Positions 33,193 to 42,198 of a DNA stretch of 64,000 bases are shown here, piece after piece (the stretch's first letter is position 1; each line of letters begins with the position of its first letter). The notes under the pieces are model-generated. The model made no database searches. It worked only from the letters and a program-made list of their open reading frames with translations, and was not told the origin of the DNA. Source of the DNA: Chlorella sorokiniana (taxonomy: Eukaryota; Chlorophyta; Trebouxiophyceae; Chlorellales; Chlorellaceae). Both the position numbers and the translations under genes were made by a program. The stretch lies in contig CP084615.1 of assembly GCA_025917655.1 (NCBI GenBank), forward strand, positions 1,860,001 to 1,924,000. Direction: 5' to 3'.

Positions 33193-35598
33193 ATGGCGGA
33201 GCTGAACCAGCGCGAAAACGATGTGCAGATGCTGCTGGCCAGCCAGGTGGGAGCATGGCCCGCGGCGATGCCATGTTCGGCACGCGGCTATGGTCTGGGA
33301 CTCGATAGCCATGGCTGGGGGGCCTGAGGCTGTGCATGGTCTCCATGCCACGCCTGCCTCCTTGCACGCTGCCCTCTCCGGCGTCCAGCAGTGGACTGCA
33401 CCACGCTGACAGCCGTCATACCGCCCTGCCTGCCCACAGGCCCACCTGGGCACCAAGAACTGCACGGCGGCCATGGAGCGCTACGTCTACCGCCGCCGCA
33501 ACGACGGCATCTTTGTCTTCAACCTGGCCAAGACCTGGGAGAAGCTGCAGCTGGCGGCGCGCATCATTGTGGCCATCGAGAACCCGCAGGATATCGTGGC
33601 CATCTCCGCCCGCCCCTACGGCCAGCGCGCGGTGCTGAAGTTTGCCAACTACACTGGCGCCAAGGCCACCGTGGGCCGCCACACCCCGGGTGCGCTGCAT
33701 GCCACGCGCGCCCCCGGATCCCACCTGCTGCTCTTGCTCCTGCTGCTGCTGCCGCACTTGAACTGAGCAGACCACAGCCGCTGCGGTTGTGCCGTCGGAG
33801 CACATGCGGTGGAGCAGCATGGCAGCAGATGAGCGAGCCGACAGCGCAGCCAGCAGGGCGTGTGCAGCTCGTGGCGTCGGCAGCGCAAAAGCCGCGCACG
33901 GAATTTCATGCGACCTGCCAGGAAGCAGACTGCAGGACCAGCGCAGAAGTCAAAACCAGCGCCTGGTGCAGCAAGCAGTGTGCAGCGTACGGCCTAGCCT
34001 GCAGCAATCAGCACATAGTGTATGGCAGCCGTGCGCTCATCACGAGCACCAGAGAGGGGCAGCAGTGGCTTATTCTGGGTGGCTCTAGCCAACACAGCTT
34101 CCGCTCCCTGCATGCCCCAGCTGCGCCACTGCCGTTGATTGCCGGCTGCTGGCGCTCGCCTCCCTCCCCTTGGTTCCGGCAGGTGCCTTCACCAACCAGA
34201 TCCAGAAGGGCTTTGAGGAGCCGCGCCTGCTGATTGTGACCGACCCCCGCACCGACCACCAGTCCATCAAGGAGGCGGCCTACATGAACATCCCCGTCAT
34301 CGCCTTCTGCGACACCGACTCCGACCTGCAGGTGAGCCTGGGCCCGGTGGTGCTGCCTGCTGCTGCTGCTGCTGCCCTTGGGGCTGGTGGTGGTGTGGCA
34401 GCGCAGCGCCGGACGCGGCTGCTGCTGCCCTCTTAATGGCGATGCACGTGTTTCGGGGCCGTCCTGGAGTGCTCAAGGGCGAGCGACGGCATCGCAGCGC
34501 TGTACGGCAGCTGCCGCAGCAAGGTGGCAGGCGCAGTGGATGGCCTTGGCGCCGTTGGCAGCAGTGAGCCAACGGCAGTATGCAGCACAGCTGGCAGTGA
34601 CAGCATCGCCGGGATTGAGCAGAGTACAGCTGCATGCAGACTGCAGGGTGGCACACCAGCTGCAGCTGAACATGCCTGCGGGCGCACACAGCGAGGGGCC
34701 ACCACAAACGAGGCAGACAGCATTGGATTGGGCGGCTGCTGTGCATCAGCCTGCGCAGACGAACTCGGAATTCGTTGCACCTGGCAGGCAGCAATGTTCA
34801 GCCCGGCTTGCACTAAAGCTGGGGCGTAGTTTTGCAGCCCCAGGCCGTAGCCGCAGGGCTGCATCGTCTCCCTGCTCTGCTGGCTGTGCTGCCACAGCTC
34901 CCCCTTCAACACTCGCTCACCCGCTGTTTTTGCTCCCTGACGCAGGGCATCGACGTGGCCATCCCCGCCAACAACAAGGGCAAGCACTCCATCGGCGTGC
35001 TGTACTACCTGCTGACCCGCATGGTGCTCATGATGCGCGGCTCCGTGTCGGCGGCCGCCCCCTGGGACGTGATGGTGGACATGTTCTTCTACCGCGAGCC
35101 TGGTGGGTGCAGGGGGTTAATGTGTGTGTGTGTGTGTGTGTCTATATGCGTGTCTGTGTTTGTTGGTGAGGAGGGGCGGGGGAGAGGGCGGCGGGCGCTG
35201 CAGGCACATCAGCAGGGAGGGGCACAGGCTTGAACCACGGCTGCGAGAGATGCTGGGTTGGAGGGTGCAGCGAATCGCACACGCTGAGGCTGCCCTGCTG
35301 ACGGGCGGTCACGTTGCCCTCCCGCCCCCGCTGGACACGCGCAGAGGAGGCCAAGGAGCCCGAGGAGGCCGCCGAGGCGCCCGCAGAGTACGACGCCTCG
35401 TTCGCCGCCGCCGCCCTGCCTGGCGCGGAGGAGGGCTACGACGCCTACGGCTACAACCCCTCGGGCGGCTTCGAGACCGCTGCCGGCTTCGAGGCCGCCG
35501 CCGGCCGAGGCCGCCGCCGCGCCCGCCCCGCGGCCGATGCCAGCTTCGCTGCTGCCCCCGCCACCCCCGCCGAGGCCTTTGGCGCCGCCGGCTACTGA
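33193..35598 (+). CDS. RPSA: 40S ribosomal protein SA (uS2)
   Basis: Small-subunit ribosomal protein. Five exons join in phase to 287 residues: 33193-33246 ([18 protein letters not shown]), 33440-33689, 34183-34331, 34946-35102, 35345-35598. Conserved blocks are [80 protein letters not shown], and [20 protein letters not shown] followed by MVLMMRG. The acidic C-terminal extension has repeats rich in A, E and G and ends EAFGAAGY with TGA at 35596-35598. No frame breaks are seen. A TGTAA motif, the usual green-algal polyadenylation signal, lies at 35910-35914. Introns 2 (493 bp) and 3 (614 bp) are unusually long here. Confidence 0.95.
35121..35140. repeat. (TG)10 microsatellite in RPSA intron
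   Basis: A pure TG decamer starting 18 nt after the 5' splice site of RPSA intron 4, followed by more GT-rich sequence to about 35165. Confidence 0.9.
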
Positions 35599-36061
35599 GC
35601 CTGTGGTGGCAGCAGGCCGCCAGCAGGGTGCCTGCAGCCTCCCGGCTCGCCAGGGCGGAAGGCCGGGCCCAGGCCGGCGGCCGAAGTGGCGTGGGGCTGG
35701 CCTTACGCCTGCAGGCGGGCGCGTGGGCATGCTTGGCGTGAGCCACGCGCCCTCAGCTCGTATGATTGTGGTTCCTAGGCATGGCTGGCCTTCAATTTGT
35801 CGCCCGCTCTGGGCGGTGCGCTGCGCTAGATCTACCCACTCCTCACCCCTCTGCCGCGGGATGGGCCCGCTGAGAGGGCTTCACCCTTTCTGTTACGTTG
35901 CGTTTGGCATGTAACTGGGAAAACCGAGCGCGCGAGCAGCGTGGTGAGCAGAAAGGAGTGGTGGTACAGGCATGGGAGCGTCAGTCAGCAGGATGGCGTG
36001 AGCTGAGGTGGGGGCATACTAGGATGGGATCATGCTATAGCAAGGGCGGGTGGGAGCTGCT
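35599..36061. other. Convergent 3' region with TGTAA signal
   Basis: 463 bp between the ends of RPSA (+) and the LYR protein gene (-). It contains TGTAA at 35910-35914, about 312 nt after the RPSA stop, a plausible poly(A) signal. No further gene is seen. Confidence 0.55.
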
Positions 36062-36600
36062 TCACGGTGCACGTTGGCTGTGGAGCTGCACGGCTGTGAC
36101 GTCCCCCGCCCGCACCAGGTCCAGCTGGCGGCGCCCCCTGCGCAGCAGGTGCTCCACGAGCTGGATGTCCTTGCGGCTCACACTGCGGTACCTGCAGGGA
36201 ACAGCAAAAGCATCCTGTGGCTGCAGCGCCACACAGTTTTGACTCAGGCGCAACCACAGCCCATGCGCTGGCTCAGGCAGCCAAGCGCACCTCTCAATCT
36301 CAGCCCGCGCCAGCGCCGCAATGGACCGCTGCTCCTTGGCATGGGCCAGCCGCAGGGCGCTGCGGTACAGGCTGAGGACCTGTTTCTGCAAGGGATGCAA
36401 GAAACCACACGCAAGCATGCAGCACTGAGCACATCAAGCACCCACGAGGGGCGGCCAAGGTCGAGACCTGGCGGAGGCGCAGGAAGACTCCAGCCATCTG
36501 CCCTTCCCATTGGCCACCGACACGGATCGGCGTTACGGCCTCGCACTATCATAAGGCTTGCCTGCAGGCCTGAAAGTCTAAGAGCGCGCCCTGCCGCCAT
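36062..36600 (-). CDS. LYR-motif complex II assembly factor (SDHAF1-like)
   Basis: Small mitochondrial LYR protein. SDHAF1 helps insert Fe-S clusters into succinate dehydrogenase subunit B. Exons on the minus strand: 36562-36600 (MAAGRALRLSGLQ), 36291-36385 and 36062-36191, in phase, 87 residues. The LYR motif is in KQVLSLYRSALRLAHAKEQR, followed by RAEIER and the F-domain part VSRKDIQLVEHLLRRGRRQL, DLVRAGDVTAV. This is the SDHAF1 order, with LLRRGRRQL. Intron 1 has a GC donor (CTGCAG|GCAAGC). The first exon is only 13 codons and Arg-rich, compatible with mitochondrial import. It is divergent with the Alfin-like gene. Confidence 0.86.
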
Positions 36601-36840
36601 GCGGCGCAGTCTTGAAGAACAACCCCGACAAGCAGTCCGCAAAAAGGTAATTCAATCACTCGCGCAATGTCGTGACATCAATAGAATGCGCTTCAGAAGG
36701 CCTCTTCTGACTCAAAGGCAGCATGTACCGCATTTCGGCATGGTGTTCTAGCTTGTAATGACGATGTCGGGTTCCTGAGTGCGCTGTTTTTAATTGTTTC
36801 TGCGATTCGACGGCTGGGGAGGCTAGACTACGCTGCTGCA
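36601..36840. promoter_or_regulatory. Divergent promoter region, SDHAF1-like / Alfin-like
   Basis: 240 bp separate the two start codons. Both promoters must be compact. It is AT-richer than the flanking exons. No defined element is claimed. Confidence 0.45.
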
Positions 36841-38508
36841 ATGCCCCAGCCGCGCACTATCGAGGTGAGGACCTGCAGCGGCGATGGTCTCTACCAGCGA
36901 CGTGCGCTGGGCCGCCGGCACTTGCTACAACAGTGCTTGACCTACGTTCAGCTGCCAGCAGGACAACGTCGCCATGACAGCTGCAAGGGGGCAGGGCGGC
37001 ACCCTTGCTGCAGCCTAGCAGTGGCAGTGGGCTGATAAGGGACTCTGAAGGGAGGCGCAGCGAGCTGGGGTCCGCACGAGGGTTTTCCAGGCCCGCCGCC
37101 TTTTGCGCGCGCCCACTGCTGGGCAATGCCCGAGCTGTATGCTGGCTCACAGCCCGCCTGCGGCCACTGTACTTGCAGTCCATCTATGAGGACTACAAGA
37201 TGCGGCGGGAGGGCCTGCTGCTGGCCCTCATAGATGGTGCGGTGGCGACCAGCTCTGCATCTGCAGCGCAGCCGAGGGACCCTCCGTTGCGCCCTTCCTG
37301 CAGCCTCCTGCAGAGCCCGGCTGGAGCCGGGGATCCGCCCTGCGCGGTGCTCAGCTGACCGAGCAGCCCCGCCCTCACCTTTGCTCGCCGCCGCAGACTC
37401 CAAGGAGCTGTACGCGGCGTGCAGTCCGGACCGCGACAACCTCTGCCTCTACGGCCACCCCGACGGCAACTGGAGCGTGGACCTGCCCGTGGAGGAGGTG
37501 CCCCCAGAGCTGCCCGAGCCAGTGCTGGGCATCAACTTCGCCCGCGACGGTGGGCAGGGCAGGGCAGGGCGCAAGCAGGAGGAGGCGCGCGGCGGGCACA
37601 GCCCGACGGCGCTGCGGGACGCGGAGCCGGCTCGCCATCCCCCTGACATTTGGCCGCTCATTTTGGCGCCTCTGCACATGCCTGCCCGCCGCAACCCCCT
37701 CCTGTTCTCTCCTTCACGGTTGGATCGCAGGCATGGAGCGCAAGGACTGGCTGGCGCTGTGCGCGGTGCACAGCGACGCGTGGCTCATGAGCCTCGCCTT
37801 CTTCTACTCCGCGCGCTTTGACGCCGACGGCCGCGCCGAGCTCTTCTCCCTGGTCAACCAGCACCCCACGGTGTACGAGGTGGTGACGGGGCGGGTGGCG
37901 CGCAACAAGATGTACAAGCGCAAGCAGCCCAAGGTGCAGGCGGCGGCGGCGCCCGCCCCAGTGGCCGTCTACGAGCCAGAGCCCAACCCCTTCGTGCGGC
38001 CCGGCTACCAGGCGGCAGACCAGGTGCCCGCCCTGGTTGGGGCCTGCGTGGGGAGGGGCTGCTGTGCTGCCTTGGCTTGCAGACCATCTGTGCACGACAG
38101 CTCCTTCTGTGTTGCCGCGCCTGCCGACGTCTGTGCCCCCATGTCCCCGCTGCAGCCGCTGCCCACCGGCCGGCTGCTGACGGCGGCAGACGTGTCGCCT
38201 GCGCTGACGGGGCGCCAGGCGGAGCTGTTCTGGCCAGACGACGGCAAGTGGTACCTTATCCAGTTCAACCAGGTGGACATGGCCGCGCGCAAGGCAGAGT
38301 GAGTGGGGGCGGGATGCACGGGCAGGGTTGGCCGCTGGCGGGCGGGTGGGCAGCGCCTGCGACGCGCTTTGCACGCTTGCTGGTTCCATTGACAAGGGGC
38401 GCCCCCGATTCGCCGTCGCACTGCAGCGTGCAGTATGCGACCGGGGAGATGGAGCTGCTGGATCTGGACGAGGTGATACGCGACGGCCACTGCTCCCTCC
38501 TCGCCTGA
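36841..38508 (+). CDS. Alfin-like N-terminal domain fused to a Tudor-like domain
   Basis: Chromatin-associated protein of the plant Alfin-like family. Six exons in phase give 250 residues: 36841-36864 (MPQPRTIE), 37179-37236, 37397-37549, 37731-38023, 38156-38298, 38427-38508. The Alfin domain is nearly textbook: [96 protein letters not shown]. Plant Alfin-like proteins end in a PHD finger that reads H3K4me3, but none is present. Instead, after a linker ([13 protein letters not shown]), the C-terminus reads [20 protein letters not shown], then [17 protein letters not shown], the beta pattern of a Tudor-type reader (FWP...WY...Y..GE.E.LDL). No frame breaks are seen, so the replacement is not an assembly artefact within the window. 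The histone-mark target is unknown. Confidence 0.85.
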
Positions 38509-38820
38509 GCCCCGCCCGCACGACACCATGCCACAACCTGCTGCCCTTGCACCCAACTCTCTTTGCCGTTGACCTCTTACTGACTTGAAATGACATAAAC
38601 TGCCCGAACCAGGGGAAGAAGGGGTCGAAGGAGGGGCCAGAAAGGGGGCTCGAGTTCAGGTGTCTCAGCGGTAACTGGCTGTGACACGTCACAGCCGGTG
38701 GGGAAGCCTAAGGCGCAGCATCGGCCTGCTGGGTCACGCCGATTGTATCGCAACGCCACTGTCATACGACTGGGCCCCCAGCGCCTTCGCAGACATTCCT
38801 CGCTAAGCTACCCATTTTGC
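38509..38820. other. Intergenic, contains an ACGT palindrome
   Basis: 312 bp after the Alfin-like stop and before the probable DHQS-II leader. The inverted repeat at 38677-38696 is the only notable element. Confidence 0.5.
38677..38696. promoter_or_regulatory. ACGT-centred inverted repeat, possible bZIP site
   Basis: GGCTGTGAC at 38677-38685 and GTCACAGCC at 38688-38696 are perfect 9-bp inverted arms around AC. The centre reads TGACACGTCA, which contains the ACGT core used by plant bZIP factors. It lies about 125 bp upstream of the first candidate ATG of the DHQS-II gene. A role is an inference from sequence only. Confidence 0.4.
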
Positions 38821-41269
38821 ATGGGGCCTGCGGGCTCTCTGAGCCCCGTGACCGCCCTTCTTGCACGACCGATCCCCCTCTGGCTGCTTCCGCTCCCACA
38901 CTGACCCGCCGGGTAGCCGCGCGCTCCACCGGCGGGGATGTGCACAGCGGCGGCGGTAAAAGCTGGTGTGGCTGTCCACCGCTAGCCAGGCCGCACTGAC
39001 TGCGGCGCTGGAGGCAGGCGTGGATACGGTCGTGTTTGAGGAGGAGCAGGCCGCGCTGGCTGAGGAGTGGCAGCGGCTGGGGCGGTTCCAGGCGGTCACC
39101 CGCACCGCCGACGGCCGGCTGGTGGATGGCGAGGGGGAGCAGGTGCAGGCGCATGGGCACGCATGGGCCGGCGTGCTGGCCGCCCCGCTGTGCTGCGCAG
39201 GTCGTCAGGGTGGCTTTGCAGCCGGGTGATCTTTCCCCTTACGGTTGCCGCAGGTTGGGCGGGTGCGGCTGCTGGCCTCCCCGACGACCTGCGGGCCGCT
39301 GAGCGCGAGGCAGCCACAGCCCGGGAGTGGTGGTGATGGACGCCGCAGACTGGCAGGTTGGGCGGCAGGGACGGGGAAAAGGGCGGGCTGCGGGCATGCT
39401 GGGGCAGGCGGTGCTTTGCCAGAGCTGCGGAGAGCTGTGCCAGCGCACCGCCCGCAGGCAGACGCGCCTGGCCCCCTCTTCATAATAAATTAAAAGGATC
39501 ATACAGCATGCATGTTAACACACCGCCAATGCGTTCCTGGCTCCCAGATCATCCCTGCCGAGAACCTGGTGGCTGCCTACCAGCACAACACGGGCGCCAC
39601 CCTGCTGGCGGCGGCCGCCGACTGCGCGGGGGCGGGTGATGCTGGAGGCGCTGCAAGCCGGGGCCGCCGGCGTGCTGCTGCGCACCGACAGCCCGGCAGA
39701 GGTGAGCGGCTGGGTGTGCGCCCGCACCCGGCCATCTTGCCTGTCAGCTTTGAACGCTTGCCTGTCGGTGTGCTCAGGGCGCGGCGTCTTCGGCTCGGTG
39801 ACGGCCCACCAGGTTGCGGCAGCGCTCGGGTCAAAGCTGAACCCGAGCGCTGCCGCAACCTGGTGGGCTGGCAGCGAGCCGAAGGCGCCGCACCCTGAGC
39901 GCGCCGACAGGCAAGCTACTGGGCTGTGAGGCCGGGATGGGAGAGGTGCGCCCGCTGCCCACTTGCACTCGCCGGCCTGCTCTGCCGCCAACACGAGGCT
40001 CCTGCTCATCACCCCCAACACCCCCTGCCCAGGTGCGCGCCCTCATGCGCTACGTGGCGGAGCGGGCGGAGCAGGGCGCCGCCCGCCTGCGCTACGCCGC
40101 CGCCACCGTCGCCCGCGTGCGCGCTCTGGGCATGGGTGACCGCGCCTGCGTGGACCTGGCCTGCCTGCTGGGCCCGGGGAGGGCCTGCTGGTGGGCAGCT
40201 TCGCGCGCTGCCTGGCACTGGTGCACAGCGAGTGCGGCGAGAGCCGCTACATCTCCAGCCGCCCCTTCAGGGTCAACGCCGGGCCGGTGAGGGGGCTGCC
40301 AGCGGGGGGGGGGGGAGAGAGAGTGGTGGCAGGCAGGTTGGTCTTGGTGCGGTGGGCGGGTCACCTTCAGCAGGGTTATTTAGTGTGTATGGAGGGCGGG
40401 GGGGCAGGGGCCGGGGGAAGTAACAGCCAGCCGCCTGCAGCAAGGCTCGTGGCAGCCAGGGCTGCGGCGCAGGGTCTGCCCTTGCCTGCGCGCCAATCCC
40501 TGCCACCCGCACCCCGTCAAAGGCGTCCCCAGCCCCCACCCAGCCCCACACCCCCCGATCACGCTGAGTGCTGCAGGTGCATGCGTACGTGGCGGCGCCG
40601 GGGGCGCACCGCGTACTTGAGCGAGCTGCGGGCGGGGAGCGAGGTGCTGGTTGCGGATGCCGAGGGGCGCACCCGCACCGCGCTGGTGGGGCGCGTCAAG
40701 ATCGAGCAGCGGCCGTTGGTGAGCCGCCGGGGGCGTGCCCTGGGGAAGGGGTGGGGGCGGGTGCTGATGGGGCGGAGCAGAGCAGCGGGCGCAGTGCTGC
40801 TGGCCCGCTCACCCCGCCACCTGCCTGTCGAGGGGATCTGCCCTCCCACAGGCCGGGGCTGAGCCATGGCGCCGCTTGCTGCGCTGCCGTGGTGCCGGGG
40901 CCGTGCCTGTCACCGTGCCTGCCCATTGTCTGCATGCCACGCCCCCTCCCGCACACCATCGCCGTTGCCGCCACTTCGCCGCAGGTTCTGGTTGAAGCAG
41001 AGCTGCCAGATGGAGACACATGCTCCCTGCTGCTGCAAAACGCGGAGACGGTGCGCCTGGTCTGCCCCTTAACCAGCAGCGGCAGCAGCAGCGGCGGCCA
41101 TGCCACAGGCAGCGGCAGCGGCGGCGGCGGCGGTGCGGCCGAAGCGGGCCTGGGCTGGGCCGCTGTGTCGGTGTCTGAGCTGGCGCCAGGGCAGCAGCTG
41201 CTGGTGCTGCAGCAGGGTGCAGCACGGCACACAGGCGTGGCGATTGAGGAGAGCATCACGGAGCGGTGA
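38821..41269 (+). CDS. 3-dehydroquinate synthase II (archaeal-type DHQS)
   Basis: Member of the DHQS-II family, which in archaea makes 3-dehydroquinate from an amino-ketoheptulosonate by oxidative deamination. The conserved part starts at 38961-38966 (VWLSTASQAALTAALEAGVD). Blocks in order are IIPAENLVAAYQHN, VMLEALQAGAAGVLLRTDSP, VRALGMGDRACVDLACLLGP, LLVGSFARCLALVHSECGES, RYISSRPFRVNAGPVHAYV, YLSELRAGSEVLVADAEGRT, ALVGRVKIEQRPL, LLQNAETVRLV and VSVSELAPGQQLLVLQQGAA. It ends GVAIEESITER-stop (41267-41269). Frame breaks occur near 38955, 39620-39650, 40180 and 40605. The only ATG upstream in reach is 38821; with a shift near 38955 the leader would be Ser/Arg/Ala-rich like a transit peptide, so plastid import is possible. 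One intron holds a large hairpin. Land plants also keep a homologue of unclear function. Confidence 0.82.
39757..39915. repeat. Long intronic inverted repeat (about 75-bp arms)
   Basis: Arms at about 39757-39831 and 39841-39915 are reverse complements at roughly nine positions in ten, with a loop of about 9-10 nt. Among the mismatches at least three are G:U wobbles when read as plus-strand RNA (positions near 39769, 39771 and 39787). The rest cluster around 39798-39804. The repeat lies fully inside a DHQS-II intron (donor after GCAGAG at about 39703, acceptor at about 40032), so the pre-mRNA would form a single long stem. Confidence 0.85.
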
Positions 41270-42198
41270 GGGCGCACCAGGCGGGCAGGCCAAGCGCAAC
41301 GTAAGCCCCCTGAACAGGAGGAGAGTGCTGCTTGGCCCCTGAGAGTCCCTGTTCTGCTGGGCCGGCCCTGTGTGGCGCTGGCAAGGCGCGGTCCCCTGTT
41401 CCCGCCCACATGCAAAGCGGTGCTGATCTTTACATGCTGCGGCCAGCAGAGCCGGGCAGGTGGGAATCCAGACAGACCATGGGGCAAGGGTCGGGCGGCG
41501 GCACCTAGGCCGCCCGCTCCAGGAGGGCTGCGCTAGGCGCCCGCCGCGCCAGCAGTGGTGCGGCCATGTGGGGGCCGGGGGGCTGTGCAGATCCTACAAA
41601 ACAACAAGCTGCCTAGCAAGGTGGCGCGGTGGGGAGTGCAAAGTGCGTGGGTGGGCGGTGGCGCTGCCTGCAAAAAGGTGTGTGTAGTGCGGACAAATCG
41701 AGGACAAATCCAGGTAGGAAAAGGGGGTGGGTGGTTGTGTTGGTTGCGGCGCGGGCTGGTTTGCAAGCGTGGCAGGGACTGCTGCCTGGGCGGGATGCAA
41801 AGCAGGCGGCGGGGATAGGCATACGCAACTGCGGGCAGGCGGCAAATGGGCCGCGCCATATGGGGGGGAACAGATCAGGGGATCAAGCGGCGGGAACGGT
41901 GAGCCCGCTGGCGGCGGCAAGCCAGGGTTGCCGGCAGGGAGTACAAGGGAGGGGTGGGGGCGCAGTTGGGGCGCGAAAGTGTGTGCTCTGTACAGGGGTA
42001 GTGGTTGGGGAAGCGCTGTTCGGGTGTGAGGCTTGGTGCACGGTGCAGACAGAGATGCATCAACCGTGGGCGGCATGGAAGGTAGCACAGGCCATCGCAA
42101 CACAACGGGCAGGTGGCGTCAGGTTTGAGGAGGCGAGGAGGGGCGGTGGCGGCGGTGAGCGGGGCTGCGGTGGCTGCACCGCAGCCAGCCGGGCGCCC
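41270..42198. other. Convergent 3' region, no gene seen
   Basis: About 930 bp between the DHQS-II stop (+) and the GARP gene end (-). Long frames cross it on both strands but have low-complexity composition and no domain. It probably holds both 3' UTRs. Confidence 0.45.

Noticed and set aside
38698-38904. 68-codon plus-strand frame before DHQS-II as a separate gene
   Set aside because: No ATG-supported family; the region is more likely the leader/transit-peptide area of DHQS-II with a frame break near 38955.
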